A DNA stretch of 64,000 nt from Lysinibacillus irui (GTDB lineage Bacteria > Bacillota > Bacilli > Bacillales_A > Planococcaceae): contig NZ_CP113527.1 of assembly GCF_028877475.1 (NCBI RefSeq), positions 1,295,501 to 1,359,500 of the forward strand, written 5' to 3'. The position numbers and the translations under genes are program-made. A model generated the notes under the pieces. That model ran no database searches and was not told the DNA's origin. It saw only the letters and a list, made by a program, of their open reading frames with translations. Shown here piece by piece: positions 35,531 through 43,410 of the stretch. Positions within the stretch are counted from its first letter, which is position 1, and each line of letters starts with the position of its first letter.

Positions 35531-36109
35531 ATGGACAAAGACATTCGAATGAAGAACAGAGCTTGTATAGATGAACATCACATAAAACAATTTTTAGAGC
35601 ACGCACAAACCGCTTTTCTAGGTTTAGTGGATCAACATATCCCATATGTTATTCCGTTAAATTATATCTTCAAAGATGGTAGTTTCTATTTCCATGGTGC
35701 CAATGAAGGAAGAAAAGTAGCCATACTGACGACCAATCCGAATGCTTGTATTACCATATGTGAAAGCTATGGAACAATGGTAGATCCCATTCCAGCTAAG
35801 ACGGATACAGCTTATATGAGTGTCATCGCCAATGGTGAGGTCGAAATTGTCACAGATATCAATGAGGCAACAGTTGCTATGCAGGCAATGCTTGATAAAT
35901 ATGTGCCAGACTATTACCAAGCCCCATTGTCAAAATCACATATAGAAAAGTATCAATCATCTTTAGGTAGCAAAACGCTTGTATTAAAAGTGAGACCAAA
36001 CAATCTAACTGCAAAAGAACATAAACTTAATGAACAAATGCAATATTATCCTGGGAGAGTTGTGACACAGGACCTGAACAGAAAATCCTCTCCTCTAGCA
36101 ATCAATTAA
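35531..36109 (+). CDS. PNPOx-like flavoprotein (NimA/YtfB-type)
   Basis: A 192-residue protein of the pyridoxamine-phosphate-oxidase-like split-barrel fold. Typical features are HAQTAFLGLVDQHIPYVIPL (beta strands 1-2), SFYFHGANEGRKVAIL, which binds the FMN phosphate, and NPNACITICESYG. NimA-like members reduce nitroimidazoles; others bind heme, F420 or FMN without known substrate. The true substrate cannot be told. A second ATG (36 nt in) is possible, but ATG 35531 follows AAGGGGGACATAAGG. It is a single-gene unit. Confidence 0.85.
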   Translation: MDKDIRMKNRACIDEHHIKQFLEHAQTAFLGLVDQHIPYVIPLNYIFKDGSFYFHGANEGRKVAILTTNPNACITICESYGTMVDPIPAKTDTAYMSVIANGEVEIVTDINEATVAMQAMLDKYVPDYYQAPLSKSHIEKYQSSLGSKTLVLKVRPNNLTAKEHKLNEQMQYYPGRVVTQDLNRKSSPLAIN

Positions 36110-36113
36110 ATTT

Positions 36114-36158
36114 AAAAGTAGATTTAGGGAAAACATATTTTTCTAAATCTACTTTTTT
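36114..36158 (+). terminator. intrinsic terminator
   Basis: AAAAGTAGATTTAG pairs with CTAAATCTACTTTT, followed by further T. Confidence 0.9.
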
Positions 36159-36206
36159 ATTTGTCCACAAGACATTTTCTTATTAATAGATATAACTACT
36201 AGTAAA

Positions 36207-36215
36207 TGCTATAAT
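36207..36215 (+). promoter_or_regulatory. extended -10 promoter of the VanRS-like operon
   Basis: TGC-TATAAT matches an extended -10 element, 52 bp before the TTG start of the response regulator. The -35 region is weak, as is usual with extended -10 promoters. Confidence 0.55.
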
Positions 36216-36266
36216 GCCTGTGAAAAATCCATTAGCATCAGGGTGGTAGAAGGAGAGGGGCATTTA

Positions 36267-36953
36267 TTGAATATTTTAGTTGTAGATGATGAAAAAGAAA
36301 TTGCAGATTTAATTGAGCTTTATTTAAAAAATGAAAATTACCATGTGTTTAAGTATTATAATGCCCAAGAGGCTTTGGCATGTATTGAGCGCGAAAATGT
36401 GGATTTAGCTGTTTTAGATATTATGATGCCAGATATCGACGGCTTTACTATTTTACAAAAAATACGAGAAAGATTTAATTTTCCAGTGATTATGCTTACG
36501 GCAAAGGAAGAAGAGATCGATAAAATAAATGGATTTTCTTTAGGGGCAGATGATTATATAACAAAGCCTTTTCGTCCATTGGAAATGGTTGCTCGTGTAA
36601 AGGCACAAATACGGAGATTTACATTGTATAACCAAGGTTCAAAGCAAAACGAGGATATCATTGATTTCGCAGGTTTGATGATCAACAAGAATACAAGACA
36701 AGTCTTTTTAAATGAAAGACCATTATCCCTCACACCCACGGAATTCGCGATTTTATGGTACTTATCTGCAAATCGAGGGAAGGTTATTAGTTCAGAGCAA
36801 TTATTTCAAGAAATTTGGGGAGAAAAGTACTTTAATAGCAATAACACTGTAATGGTTCACATTCGGCATTTACGAGAAAAAATGAAAGATTCTGTGGACA
36901 ACCCAAAATTTATTAAAACCGTATGGGGAGTGGGGTATACCATTGAAAAATGA
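36267..36953 (+). CDS. VanR-like OmpR-family response regulator
   Basis: A 228-residue regulator. The receiver domain has DDEKE near the N-terminus, phospho-acceptor D51 in LAVLDIMMPD, T in MLTAKEE and lysine in ITKPF. The C-terminal OmpR winged helix carries LTPTEFAILWYLSANRGKVI, and VMVHIRHLREKM for recognition. The start is TTG 36267 behind AGGAGAGG; the longer frame from 36243 begins inside the ribosome site. It resembles VanR of glycopeptide-resistance clusters and is followed by a VanS-like kinase, but no vanHAX genes are present. Confidence 0.9.
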   Translation: MNILVVDDEKEIADLIELYLKNENYHVFKYYNAQEALACIERENVDLAVLDIMMPDIDGFTILQKIRERFNFPVIMLTAKEEEIDKINGFSLGADDYITKPFRPLEMVARVKAQIRRFTLYNQGSKQNEDIIDFAGLMINKNTRQVFLNERPLSLTPTEFAILWYLSANRGKVISSEQLFQEIWGEKYFNSNNTVMVHIRHLREKMKDSVDNPKFIKTVWGVGYTIEK

Positions 36954-38070
36954 GTTTGGCAGACTGAAGAGAAAAATGGTAGTACAAATTATTATTATCC
37001 TTCTCTTAGCGATCATCATAGGTTTATTTATAAATTTTGCATTCATTGATGGAGTCTTGCAAGCTCCTTTTGCAGATGCCTTTGTTGACTTTTGTGAAAA
37101 AGTCTTGCAGCTCGATTATTTTGCTGCACAAAATGCCTACAATGTGTTATTCCAACAAAATAAACCCCTTTGGCTTGCTATCGGTTTTATTGTATTATTA
37201 TTAATCATTTTTTATATTGCCTTATCTCGCTTTACTCGTTATTTTCATCAAATTAGTACGAGTATCACAATGCTTGCCGATGAGTCAGATAAGGAAATTC
37301 AACTTCCCGAAGAGCTTGATTTCTTGGAGAAAAAACTAAATGATGTGAAAAATAAATTAGAAAAACGTGCGAGAGATGCTCAAGAAGCGGAACAACGTAA
37401 AAATGATCTAGTTGTCTATTTAGCGCATGATATTAAAACACCCTTAACATCCATTATTGGCTACTTAAGCCTTTTAGATGAGGCAAGGGATATGCCTATT
37501 GAGCAAAAAGAGAAATATGTTGCGATTACGCTAGAAAAGTCAAATAGACTAGAACAATTAATTAACGAGTTTTTTGACATAACAAGATTTAATTTACAAT
37601 CCATCGTTTTAGAAAAAGACCTTATTCCTCTAAATTATATGCTAATGCAAGTAGCTGATGAATTTTACCCATTGCTAGCACCAAAAGGGCAAAAAGCGGT
37701 TGTCAAAATAGATGAAGAAATTAATATATATGCAGATGGTCATAAATTAGCAAGGGTATTTAATAATATTTTAAAAAATGCCATTGCCTATAGTGATTCA
37801 AATAGTACAATTGAAATTAGTGCAAAAAGCGAAAACAATCAAACGTATATTTCGTTTACTAATACAGGAAAGACAATTCCTCCTGAAAAATTGAACATGA
37901 TATTTGAAAAGTTTTACCGTTTAGATAATGCTAGGTCTACACAAACAGGTGGAGCTGGTCTTGGTTTAGCCATTTCAAATGAAATTGTCCAAGCCCATGG
38001 CGGGACCATTACGGCAGCTTCTAATAATGGGAAAACAGTTTTTACTGTGATGATTCCAACGAATTCTTAA
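36943..38070 (+). CDS. VanS-like sensor histidine kinase
   Basis: A 375-residue kinase. Two membrane helices (about residues 11-33 and 76-98) enclose a short extracytoplasmic loop, followed by a HAMP-like linker. The dimerisation helix contains His162 in VYLAHDIKTPLTSIIGYLSL, very like VanS; the ATPase domain has N-box NNILKNAIAYS and glycine boxes NTGKTIP and GGAGLGLAI. The gene starts with TTG 36943 and overlaps the response regulator by 11 nt. Its signal is unknown; with a D,D-carboxypeptidase next to it, a cell-wall signal is likely. Confidence 0.9.
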   Translation: MKNEFGRLKRKMVVQIIIILLLAIIIGLFINFAFIDGVLQAPFADAFVDFCEKVLQLDYFAAQNAYNVLFQQNKPLWLAIGFIVLLLIIFYIALSRFTRYFHQISTSITMLADESDKEIQLPEELDFLEKKLNDVKNKLEKRARDAQEAEQRKNDLVVYLAHDIKTPLTSIIGYLSLLDEARDMPIEQKEKYVAITLEKSNRLEQLINEFFDITRFNLQSIVLEKDLIPLNYMLMQVADEFYPLLAPKGQKAVVKIDEEINIYADGHKLARVFNNILKNAIAYSDSNSTIEISAKSENNQTYISFTNTGKTIPPEKLNMIFEKFYRLDNARSTQTGGAGLGLAISNEIVQAHGGTITAASNNGKTVFTVMIPTNS

Positions 38071-38086
38071 GAAACCTTAAGAATTC
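38061..38086. promoter_or_regulatory. direct repeat/dyad upstream of the carboxypeptidase gene
   Basis: CTTAAGAA occurs at 38066-38073 and again at 38076-38083, exactly 10 bp apart (one helical turn), as OmpR-family regulators prefer. The same bases form an 11-bp inverted repeat, GAATTCTTAAG with its complement around AAAC. It lies 75 bp before the carboxypeptidase start and is a good candidate site for the VanR-like regulator. Confidence 0.5.
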
Positions 38087-38157
38087 ACTAATAGTTAATT
38101 AAAAAAAAGCTCCTTTTTTTATGGTTGAATAAAACTATAAGAGAAGGAGTTGTTTTT

Positions 38158-39072
38158 ATGACGAGAAAAGGTGTTTTAAGTATATTGTTCCTTATCATCA
38201 TGCTACTTGGTTATTTACTAGTAAAAGAAACACCCGTGTCACTACGTCAGGAAATTGTCGAATCACCTAACGTAGTGCAAACAATGGGTAGTAATATGCT
38301 CAATATCGATTTATACAGTGCTAATGCAATATTAGTGAATTTAGATGAAAATCAAGTGCTACTAGAAAAAAAAAGTGAGGAAATGATTTATCCTGCATCC
38401 TTGACAAAAATGATGACGGTTTTAGTCGCGATTGAACAGATTTCAAATTTACAAGAAGAAATCGTGTTACAAAAAAATATCTTTAATGATTTATTCGAGG
38501 AAAATGCGTCTGTGGCGGGGTTTCTCCCGAATGAGAAGGTAACTTTAGAGGATTTATTATATGGTTCCATGTTACCCTCAGGTGCAGAAGCATCCATTGG
38601 TTTAGCTGAATATGTTGCTGGATCAGAAAAGGAGTTCGTAAAACTTATGAACGATAAGGCACAGCAGCTAGGAATGAAAAATACACATTTTATGAATACA
38701 ACGGGATTGCATCATCCTAAACATTATACGACAGTAAAGGATATGTCTTTACTCTTACAATATGCATTAACCAATCATGAGTTTCGCAATGTTTACACAG
38801 CAGAACGATATTCTATTAAGCAAACAAACCTTCACCCCGAAGGCATTACATTTACAAGCCGCATGTTTCAGCATATGACTACATCTGCATTGCCAGGAGG
38901 AGAAATTGTAGGTGGTAAGACAGGCTATACAGATGAAGCTGGTTTGTGTTTAGCAAGTCTAGCCGTTGTAAATGGACAAGAATACGTGTTAGTAACAGTA
39001 GGGGCAGAAGGAAATCCTCGTACGGAGCAATACAATATCACCGATGCGCTTTCGGTATATAGTCAATTATAG
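38158..39072 (+). CDS. D-alanyl-D-alanine carboxypeptidase (S11/DacA type)
   Basis: A 304-residue penicillin-binding-type enzyme with an N-terminal membrane anchor (residues about 6-23) instead of a cleaved signal. Active-site motifs are SLTK (Ser81, Lys84) and KTG at 254-256. The SxN motif is altered: at 141-143 it reads SGA, so the asparagine is replaced by alanine. It removes the terminal D-Ala from peptidoglycan stems; as S11 enzymes go it is short, lacking the C-terminal beta domain of DacA. ATG 38158 follows AGAAGGAG. Its position after VanRS-like genes parallels the vanY/ddcY logic of lowering D-Ala-D-Ala ends (inference). Confidence 0.88.
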   Translation: MTRKGVLSILFLIIMLLGYLLVKETPVSLRQEIVESPNVVQTMGSNMLNIDLYSANAILVNLDENQVLLEKKSEEMIYPASLTKMMTVLVAIEQISNLQEEIVLQKNIFNDLFEENASVAGFLPNEKVTLEDLLYGSMLPSGAEASIGLAEYVAGSEKEFVKLMNDKAQQLGMKNTHFMNTTGLHHPKHYTTVKDMSLLLQYALTNHEFRNVYTAERYSIKQTNLHPEGITFTSRMFQHMTTSALPGGEIVGGKTGYTDEAGLCLASLAVVNGQEYVLVTVGAEGNPRTEQYNITDALSVYSQL

Positions 39073-39130
39073 GCTGCATAAAAGTGAGGAAAATACTCCA
39101 ATGTGATGGAGCTTTTGATCAAAAATGTGT

Positions 39131-39755
39131 GGCTCCCACTCCAAGTTGAGGAGAGGGCGCTCATAAAAGGATGGCCCCCGCTCCAAATTTGGGAGTAGCC
39201 CGCTCATAAAAGAGAGAACCGCTCAAAGTTCAGGAGAAGCCGCTCATAAAGTGAAGAAAAGCGCTCCAATAAGGTGAGAAGTCGCTCATAAAGTGAAGAA
39301 AAGCGCTCCAATAAGGTGAGAAGTCGCTCATAAAGTGAAGAAAACCGCTCCAATAAGGTGAGAAGTCGCTCATAAAGTGAAGAAAACCGCTCCAAAGTGG
39401 TGAGTAGTCGCTCACAAAGGTAAGGAAAGCGCTCCAAAGTGAAAGCAACCGCTCATAAAGTGAAGAAAACCGCTCCAAGGAGAGGAGAAGTCGCTCAAAA
39501 AGGTAAGAAAACCGCTCCAAAGTGAAGGGTACCCGCTCATAAAGGTAAGAAAACCGCTCCAAGAAGGTGAGAAGTCGCTCATAAAGTGAAGAAAACCGCT
39601 CCAAAGTGAAGGGTATCCGCTCATAAAGGTAAGAGAAGCGCTTCAAGAAGGGGAGTACCCGCTCCAAGTTGAGGAGAGGTTGCTCATAAAAGGATGACCC
39701 CCGCTCGAAAGGTGAGGAGTACTCGCTCAAACAAGAAAGGCAACTGCTCTAAGTG
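39131..39755. repeat. tandem array of about 28 units of 21 bp, two alternating types
   Basis: Each unit opens with CGCTC and is 21 bp long; four or five units near the ends and one near the middle are 19-22 bp. Two types alternate: type A CGCTCATAAAGTGAAGAAAA (plus one base) and type B CGCTCCAA followed by a purine-rich stretch ending GAGAAGT. The regular core runs from 39241 to about 39645. Units near both ends diverge (ATGGCCCC, GGAGTAGCC). Minus-strand frames through it give heptad-like peptides (ERFSSLY, ERLLTLL), but the frame changes at the 20-bp unit and no ribosome site exists, so I regard it as non-coding. It has no CRISPR-type spacers. Confidence 0.9.
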
Positions 39756-39802
39756 ATTGACCCTATGACGAGGGACATCCTATATTAATCAGATACTCTA
39801 TT

Positions 39803-39845
39803 AAAGATCAATGTTCATTTTTCTTGAGCATTGATCTTTCTTTTG
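39803..39845 (+). terminator. intrinsic terminator after the repeat array
   Basis: AAAGATCAATG-TCA pairs with TGA-CATTGATCTTT, followed by CTTTT. Confidence 0.85.
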
Positions 39846-39965
39846 TGATTGACCTTGTATAGAATGGTGAGATTTATTAATTTATAATGTTTTATTTTGG
39901 AAAATTTGGTATGGTTAAGTTATAGGAATAAACAATTATTACATAATCGTCAAGGAGTAATCGTA

Positions 39966-41084
39966 ATGAGGAAAAGGCGAATGTTATTTTTAATTGCACC
40001 AATATTGTTAGTAGCCTCTTGTAGTAGTGATGTTGAGGGTGTTCCTACTAATGAGAAAATGTATACTTCATCTATACAAAAAAAGGAAGTTTATGAATTT
40101 CAACAGCCTGCAAAGTCCACTATTGCTAGAGGCTTAATCACCAAAAATATGAATAATGCCTTGAATATAAATGAGATAGAAAATGGATTAATGAATTTAT
40201 CTGTGAAGCATTTTCCAACAGAAAAGTTTTACATGCAGGAAGGTCAATATTTGGATGAAAAAATGATTAGTCAATGGTTAGAAAGAAAAACAGAAGAAGG
40301 TATAGGTTTAAACCCTGCCATTGAAAATAGGACGGGTAATGTTTTAGAGGATGAAAAAAAGTATCCTTTGATACTCTCTCATGTTTTAGAACATAATTTT
40401 ATAAATAAAAAAACTAACAAAATAGAAGGTATGTCGATCGCAATATCTCTTAATGAATTTTATGATATACGAGTAACGGATGACAACGGTTTAATTTACA
40501 CTGGCCAAGTGAAAGTTGATGAAAATGATGATGATATTCATGATGTGAAAAGGTATGGGAAAGAAGTAGCTGAAAAGATTATTAAAGACCTTAGAAAAAA
40601 TGAAAAAGTACCTCGTGTTCCCATTTATTTAACTTTATATCAGGAATCTAATATCAATGATATTATTCCAGGCGTATTTTTAGCTGAAACATTTATGACA
40701 CAAGGGGAAGATACCATAACAAAGTGGTCTGAGGTTGATAAAAAGTATTATTTATTCCCATCAGATGCGTTATATAGTTTAGACCAAAATATGTATAATA
40801 AATTATTAAATTTTAAAGAAGAAATACAAGATGGATTTAAACATTTAAACCCGAAAATTATAGGGAAACTTCGATATGAGGATGACCAATTAACTGATAT
40901 TAAAATCGATGTAAATGTTCCTCTTATTAATGATACAGAATTGGTAGGGCTATTACAGCTGATTAGTACTAAACTAAATTTTGATTACATTCCCATTACA
41001 GTTCGAGTTATCGATCAGGGAGCGGATGTAGGCATTGTTCTTTGGGACCCAATTGAAAAACAAATTTTTGCAACCCCTTTGTGA
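39966..41084 (+). CDS. camS: CamS-family lipoprotein (sex pheromone precursor type)
   Basis: A 372-residue lipoprotein. The signal peptide MRKRRMLFLIAPILLVASC ends at a lipobox with cysteine 19. The body matches CamS: HVLEHNFINKKTNKIEGMSI, VTDDNGLIYTGQVKVDENDD, RVPIYLTLYQESNINDIIPG, and a C-terminal pattern ending FATPL. In staphylococci the cleaved signal peptide yields a cAM373-like heptapeptide pheromone; the equivalent here would lie within APILLVAS. ATG 39966 follows CAAGGAG. In B. subtilis the homologue YerH lies behind pcrA-ligA; here it stands alone, so it may be an extra copy. Confidence 0.9.
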   Translation: MRKRRMLFLIAPILLVASCSSDVEGVPTNEKMYTSSIQKKEVYEFQQPAKSTIARGLITKNMNNALNINEIENGLMNLSVKHFPTEKFYMQEGQYLDEKMISQWLERKTEEGIGLNPAIENRTGNVLEDEKKYPLILSHVLEHNFINKKTNKIEGMSIAISLNEFYDIRVTDDNGLIYTGQVKVDENDDDIHDVKRYGKEVAEKIIKDLRKNEKVPRVPIYLTLYQESNINDIIPGVFLAETFMTQGEDTITKWSEVDKKYYLFPSDALYSLDQNMYNKLLNFKEEIQDGFKHLNPKIIGKLRYEDDQLTDIKIDVNVPLINDTELVGLLQLISTKLNFDYIPITVRVIDQGADVGIVLWDPIEKQIFATPL

Positions 41085-41324
41085 GTAGTTAATCATTTCA
41101 AACATAAAAAATCTAAAGGCTCAGCTACCTATTGTTAATTTCGTAACTTGTATTTACAGCTATGCTCTTTTATGAATTTGGTGCTCGTTAATAGAGTACC
41201 TATCTTTTATGGATAAATGGCATGGATGTTAGCGCCAAATTGATAACTATTCCCGGTTATTGTAAAAATGAAAAGACACTTTTTTTATGGGTAGGCATTT
41301 AGCTGTTTCTGGGATTAAATGATG

Positions 41325-41355
41325 AAAAAGGGCAAATTATTCGCTTTGCCCTTTT
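41325..41355. terminator. bidirectional terminator
   Basis: AAAAGGGCAAA pairs with TTTGCCCTTTT over 11 bp. It ends the permease-pair transcript and may also serve camS. Confidence 0.85.
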
Positions 41356-41359
41356 ATTA

Positions 41360-42268
41360 CTAGAAGCTCATTCGGATATTAATAGGATAAAGGTAAGGTG
41401 ATTCGGGTTGTTCTATTGTTACCCAATCTTCAATATGGATAACAGGTAAGCTAGTTCCCTCATAGGTTGTTTGACTAATTGTACCAACCACTTCAATCCA
41501 TGTATCTTCTGTGAGAGAGGGAGCCTCAGGAAATTCTGTTAGGAAGCCTACGATACTTGCATCAGCTACACAATGGGTAATAAGAAATCTTGAAATAACG
41601 AGTTGCTTTTCTGTAAAGCTTTCTTCTTTTAAAACAAAGCCCTTCAGCTGTATTTTCTTCCCTAAATAGTTGACCAAATTTTGATTAATCTCTTCATAAT
41701 AAATCGTATAGTCCTTATCAGTCATTTTCAGTATAGGTTTTTGTGAGAGTTGTTGCTTTAATCGCTCATATTGCTTTTTTGTCATCTCCTGTTTTTCCTC
41801 CAACAGTCGGGGATCAGCCTCATGTTCATCGTAAATATTTTCATCAATCGTTTCATTTGAAGTGAGGTAATCCTCTATTTTAGATGATTGACTTTGTTGG
41901 GTGAGAATAAAGGCACCACCTTTTTTATCAGCAATGGCAGCATCTAAAATTTTAGCTGGTACGAAGAAGCCTGTCAGTATGGGGGTCATGATAATGAGAT
42001 AGGCTATCCATGAGTAACCATGGTGGTGATGAGAGCAACAAGCTTGTCCAGCATGATCACAGTGATGGGGAGACTTTGAAAAAGATATAACTCTAGTCAA
42101 TTGAACAAGAAAGAGTACAAAAAATAAAATGGCAGCTGTTTTACTGAGGCTTTCATATTTAGGGTTTATGAATTTTGTTAGTTCCCCGGTCCAATGCAGG
42201 CTGGCAATCATAGCTGAAAAGGCGAGTAACATCAAGGCTTTTAACGCTTGTTGAAAGTGAAATTTCAT
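41360..42268 (-). CDS. TIGR03943-type (YcgQ-like) membrane protein
   Basis: A 302-residue protein with two N-terminal membrane helices, a Cys/His-rich stretch HCDHAGQACCSHHHHG at about residues 67-82 that could bind zinc, a third helix, and a soluble C-terminal half. That half has the usual family pattern: YYEEINQNLVNYLGKKIQLK, then FLITHCVADASIVGFL. It is always found next to a YcgR-type permease. The start ATG 42268 follows AGGGGG; the longer frame from 42304 begins inside the upstream gene. The Zur box upstream of the pair suggests expression under zinc shortage. Confidence 0.88.
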   Translation of the reverse strand: MKFHFQQALKALMLLAFSAMIASLHWTGELTKFINPKYESLSKTAAILFFVLFLVQLTRVISFSKSPHHCDHAGQACCSHHHHGYSWIAYLIIMTPILTGFFVPAKILDAAIADKKGGAFILTQQSQSSKIEDYLTSNETIDENIYDEHEADPRLLEEKQEMTKKQYERLKQQLSQKPILKMTDKDYTIYYEEINQNLVNYLGKKIQLKGFVLKEESFTEKQLVISRFLITHCVADASIVGFLTEFPEAPSLTEDTWIEVVGTISQTTYEGTSLPVIHIEDWVTIEQPESPYLYPINIRMSF

Positions 42269-42279
42269 GGCTTTCCCCC

Positions 42280-43278
42280 TTAGAGATACGCTGAAAGAAT
42301 CCATATACTAATGTAGACAACTGTAGCCACTAAGGCGATTAACCATAAGACAAATTTAATACGAAATACGCTCATCAACATAATAGTATTTTTTAAATCA
42401 ATCATAGGGCCAAAAATGAGAAATGCCAGAATGGATGGAGTGGAGAAAATAGCACTAAAGGATGCACCAATAAAGGCATCGGCTTCCGAGCAAAGTGATA
42501 AAATGAAGGCTAAGCCCATCATAACTAAAATAGAAGAGGGGACACCTTCTCCAATTTCTACGAGTGTTTTGGTAGATACATATGTTTGTACAAAGGCAGC
42601 TAAAAATGCTCCGATAATTAAGTATTTGCCCATATCAAAAAATTCATCAATGGCATGTTTGAACATATTTATTAGCTTTGTGACAAAGGATGGTTGTTGA
42701 TTAGTTGTTGTCAATGAAATGGGTTGTACAGAGCTCTTAAATTGTGAACCTTTAAAAAACAAGCTACTGAGTAATGCGATAATAATAGCAATGACAAAGC
42801 CAACTAGCATCCGAAGGCCAGCTATTTTTAAATCATTTCCAAATGCCATGTAGGTGGAGAGAATAACAATGGGATTAATGAGTGGACCAGTTAACATAAA
42901 TCCTATAGCAGCATGTATTGGTACGCCTTTGGCAATCAATCTTCTAACAATAGGAACAATCCCACATTCGCAGGCAGGAAATAATGCTCCTACAAAACAA
43001 CTCATGACAACAGCCATCAACGTATTGCGAGGAATCCATCTTTGGATATGTTCCTCTTTAATGAAAATTTGAATAAAACCGGCAATCAGTATCCCAATTA
43101 AGACAAACGGTAATGCTTCAATTAAAATACTTAAAAATATAGTGTGTAGACTGAGTAAAGAAGAACTTAGATCTTTGAGTGCTGAGAAGTTGAATAAGAT
43201 TAGTGGTAGCAGACTTACGAATAGAATAAAGAGGAACCAAAAATTCAATACATATCTAGTAATAGGGAGACGTTCCAC
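42280..43278 (-). CDS. YcgR/YraQ-type permease (DUF318)
   Basis: A 332-residue membrane protein with eight to nine helices. The family motif is PACECGIVPIVRRLIAKGVP at about residues 101-120, with paired cysteines, and LTGPLINPIVILSTY next to it. A second inverted copy of the motif region follows in LCSEADAFIGASF and FGPMIDLKN. The biochemical role is unproven; transport of metal or of a metal-related ligand is assumed. It is the first gene of a two-gene unit with the YcgQ-like gene starting 11 nt after its end. A Zur-box sequence lies directly in front of its ribosome site. Confidence 0.88.
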   Translation of the reverse strand: MERLPITRYVLNFWFLFILFVSLLPLILFNFSALKDLSSSLLSLHTIFLSILIEALPFVLIGILIAGFIQIFIKEEHIQRWIPRNTLMAVVMSCFVGALFPACECGIVPIVRRLIAKGVPIHAAIGFMLTGPLINPIVILSTYMAFGNDLKIAGLRMLVGFVIAIIIALLSSLFFKGSQFKSSVQPISLTTTNQQPSFVTKLINMFKHAIDEFFDMGKYLIIGAFLAAFVQTYVSTKTLVEIGEGVPSSILVMMGLAFILSLCSEADAFIGASFSAIFSTPSILAFLIFGPMIDLKNTIMLMSVFRIKFVLWLIALVATVVYISIWILSAYL

Positions 43279-43290
43279 ATATACCTCCTT

Positions 43291-43311
43291 AAAGTGTAAT
43301 GATTACGTTTT
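43291..43311 (-). promoter_or_regulatory. Zur box upstream of the YcgR/YcgQ-like pair
   Basis: AAAGTGTAATGATTACG plus TTTT closely matches the Bacillus Zur consensus AAATCGTAATNATTACGATT. The core GTAAT-G-ATTAC is perfectly palindromic. It lies 13 bp before the permease start codon. Confidence 0.8.
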
Positions 43312-43410
43312 AATGTAAGGTATGTTTTAGGAGATACAGGTATTACTTCAAATCAGGAAAGAGAAAGTAAAAGTAGGTGGCTACAGTGCTTCACTTTCTC
43401 TTTTTTTACA

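Noticed and set aside
39204..39730. Several minus-strand ORFs with leucine/serine-rich heptads
   Set aside because: They are translations of the 21-bp repeat array. The frame switches at the one 20-bp unit, no ribosome site exists, and composition reflects the repeat.
39131..39755. CRISPR array
   Set aside because: Units are contiguous and all similar; there are no unique spacers, and no cas genes lie nearby.
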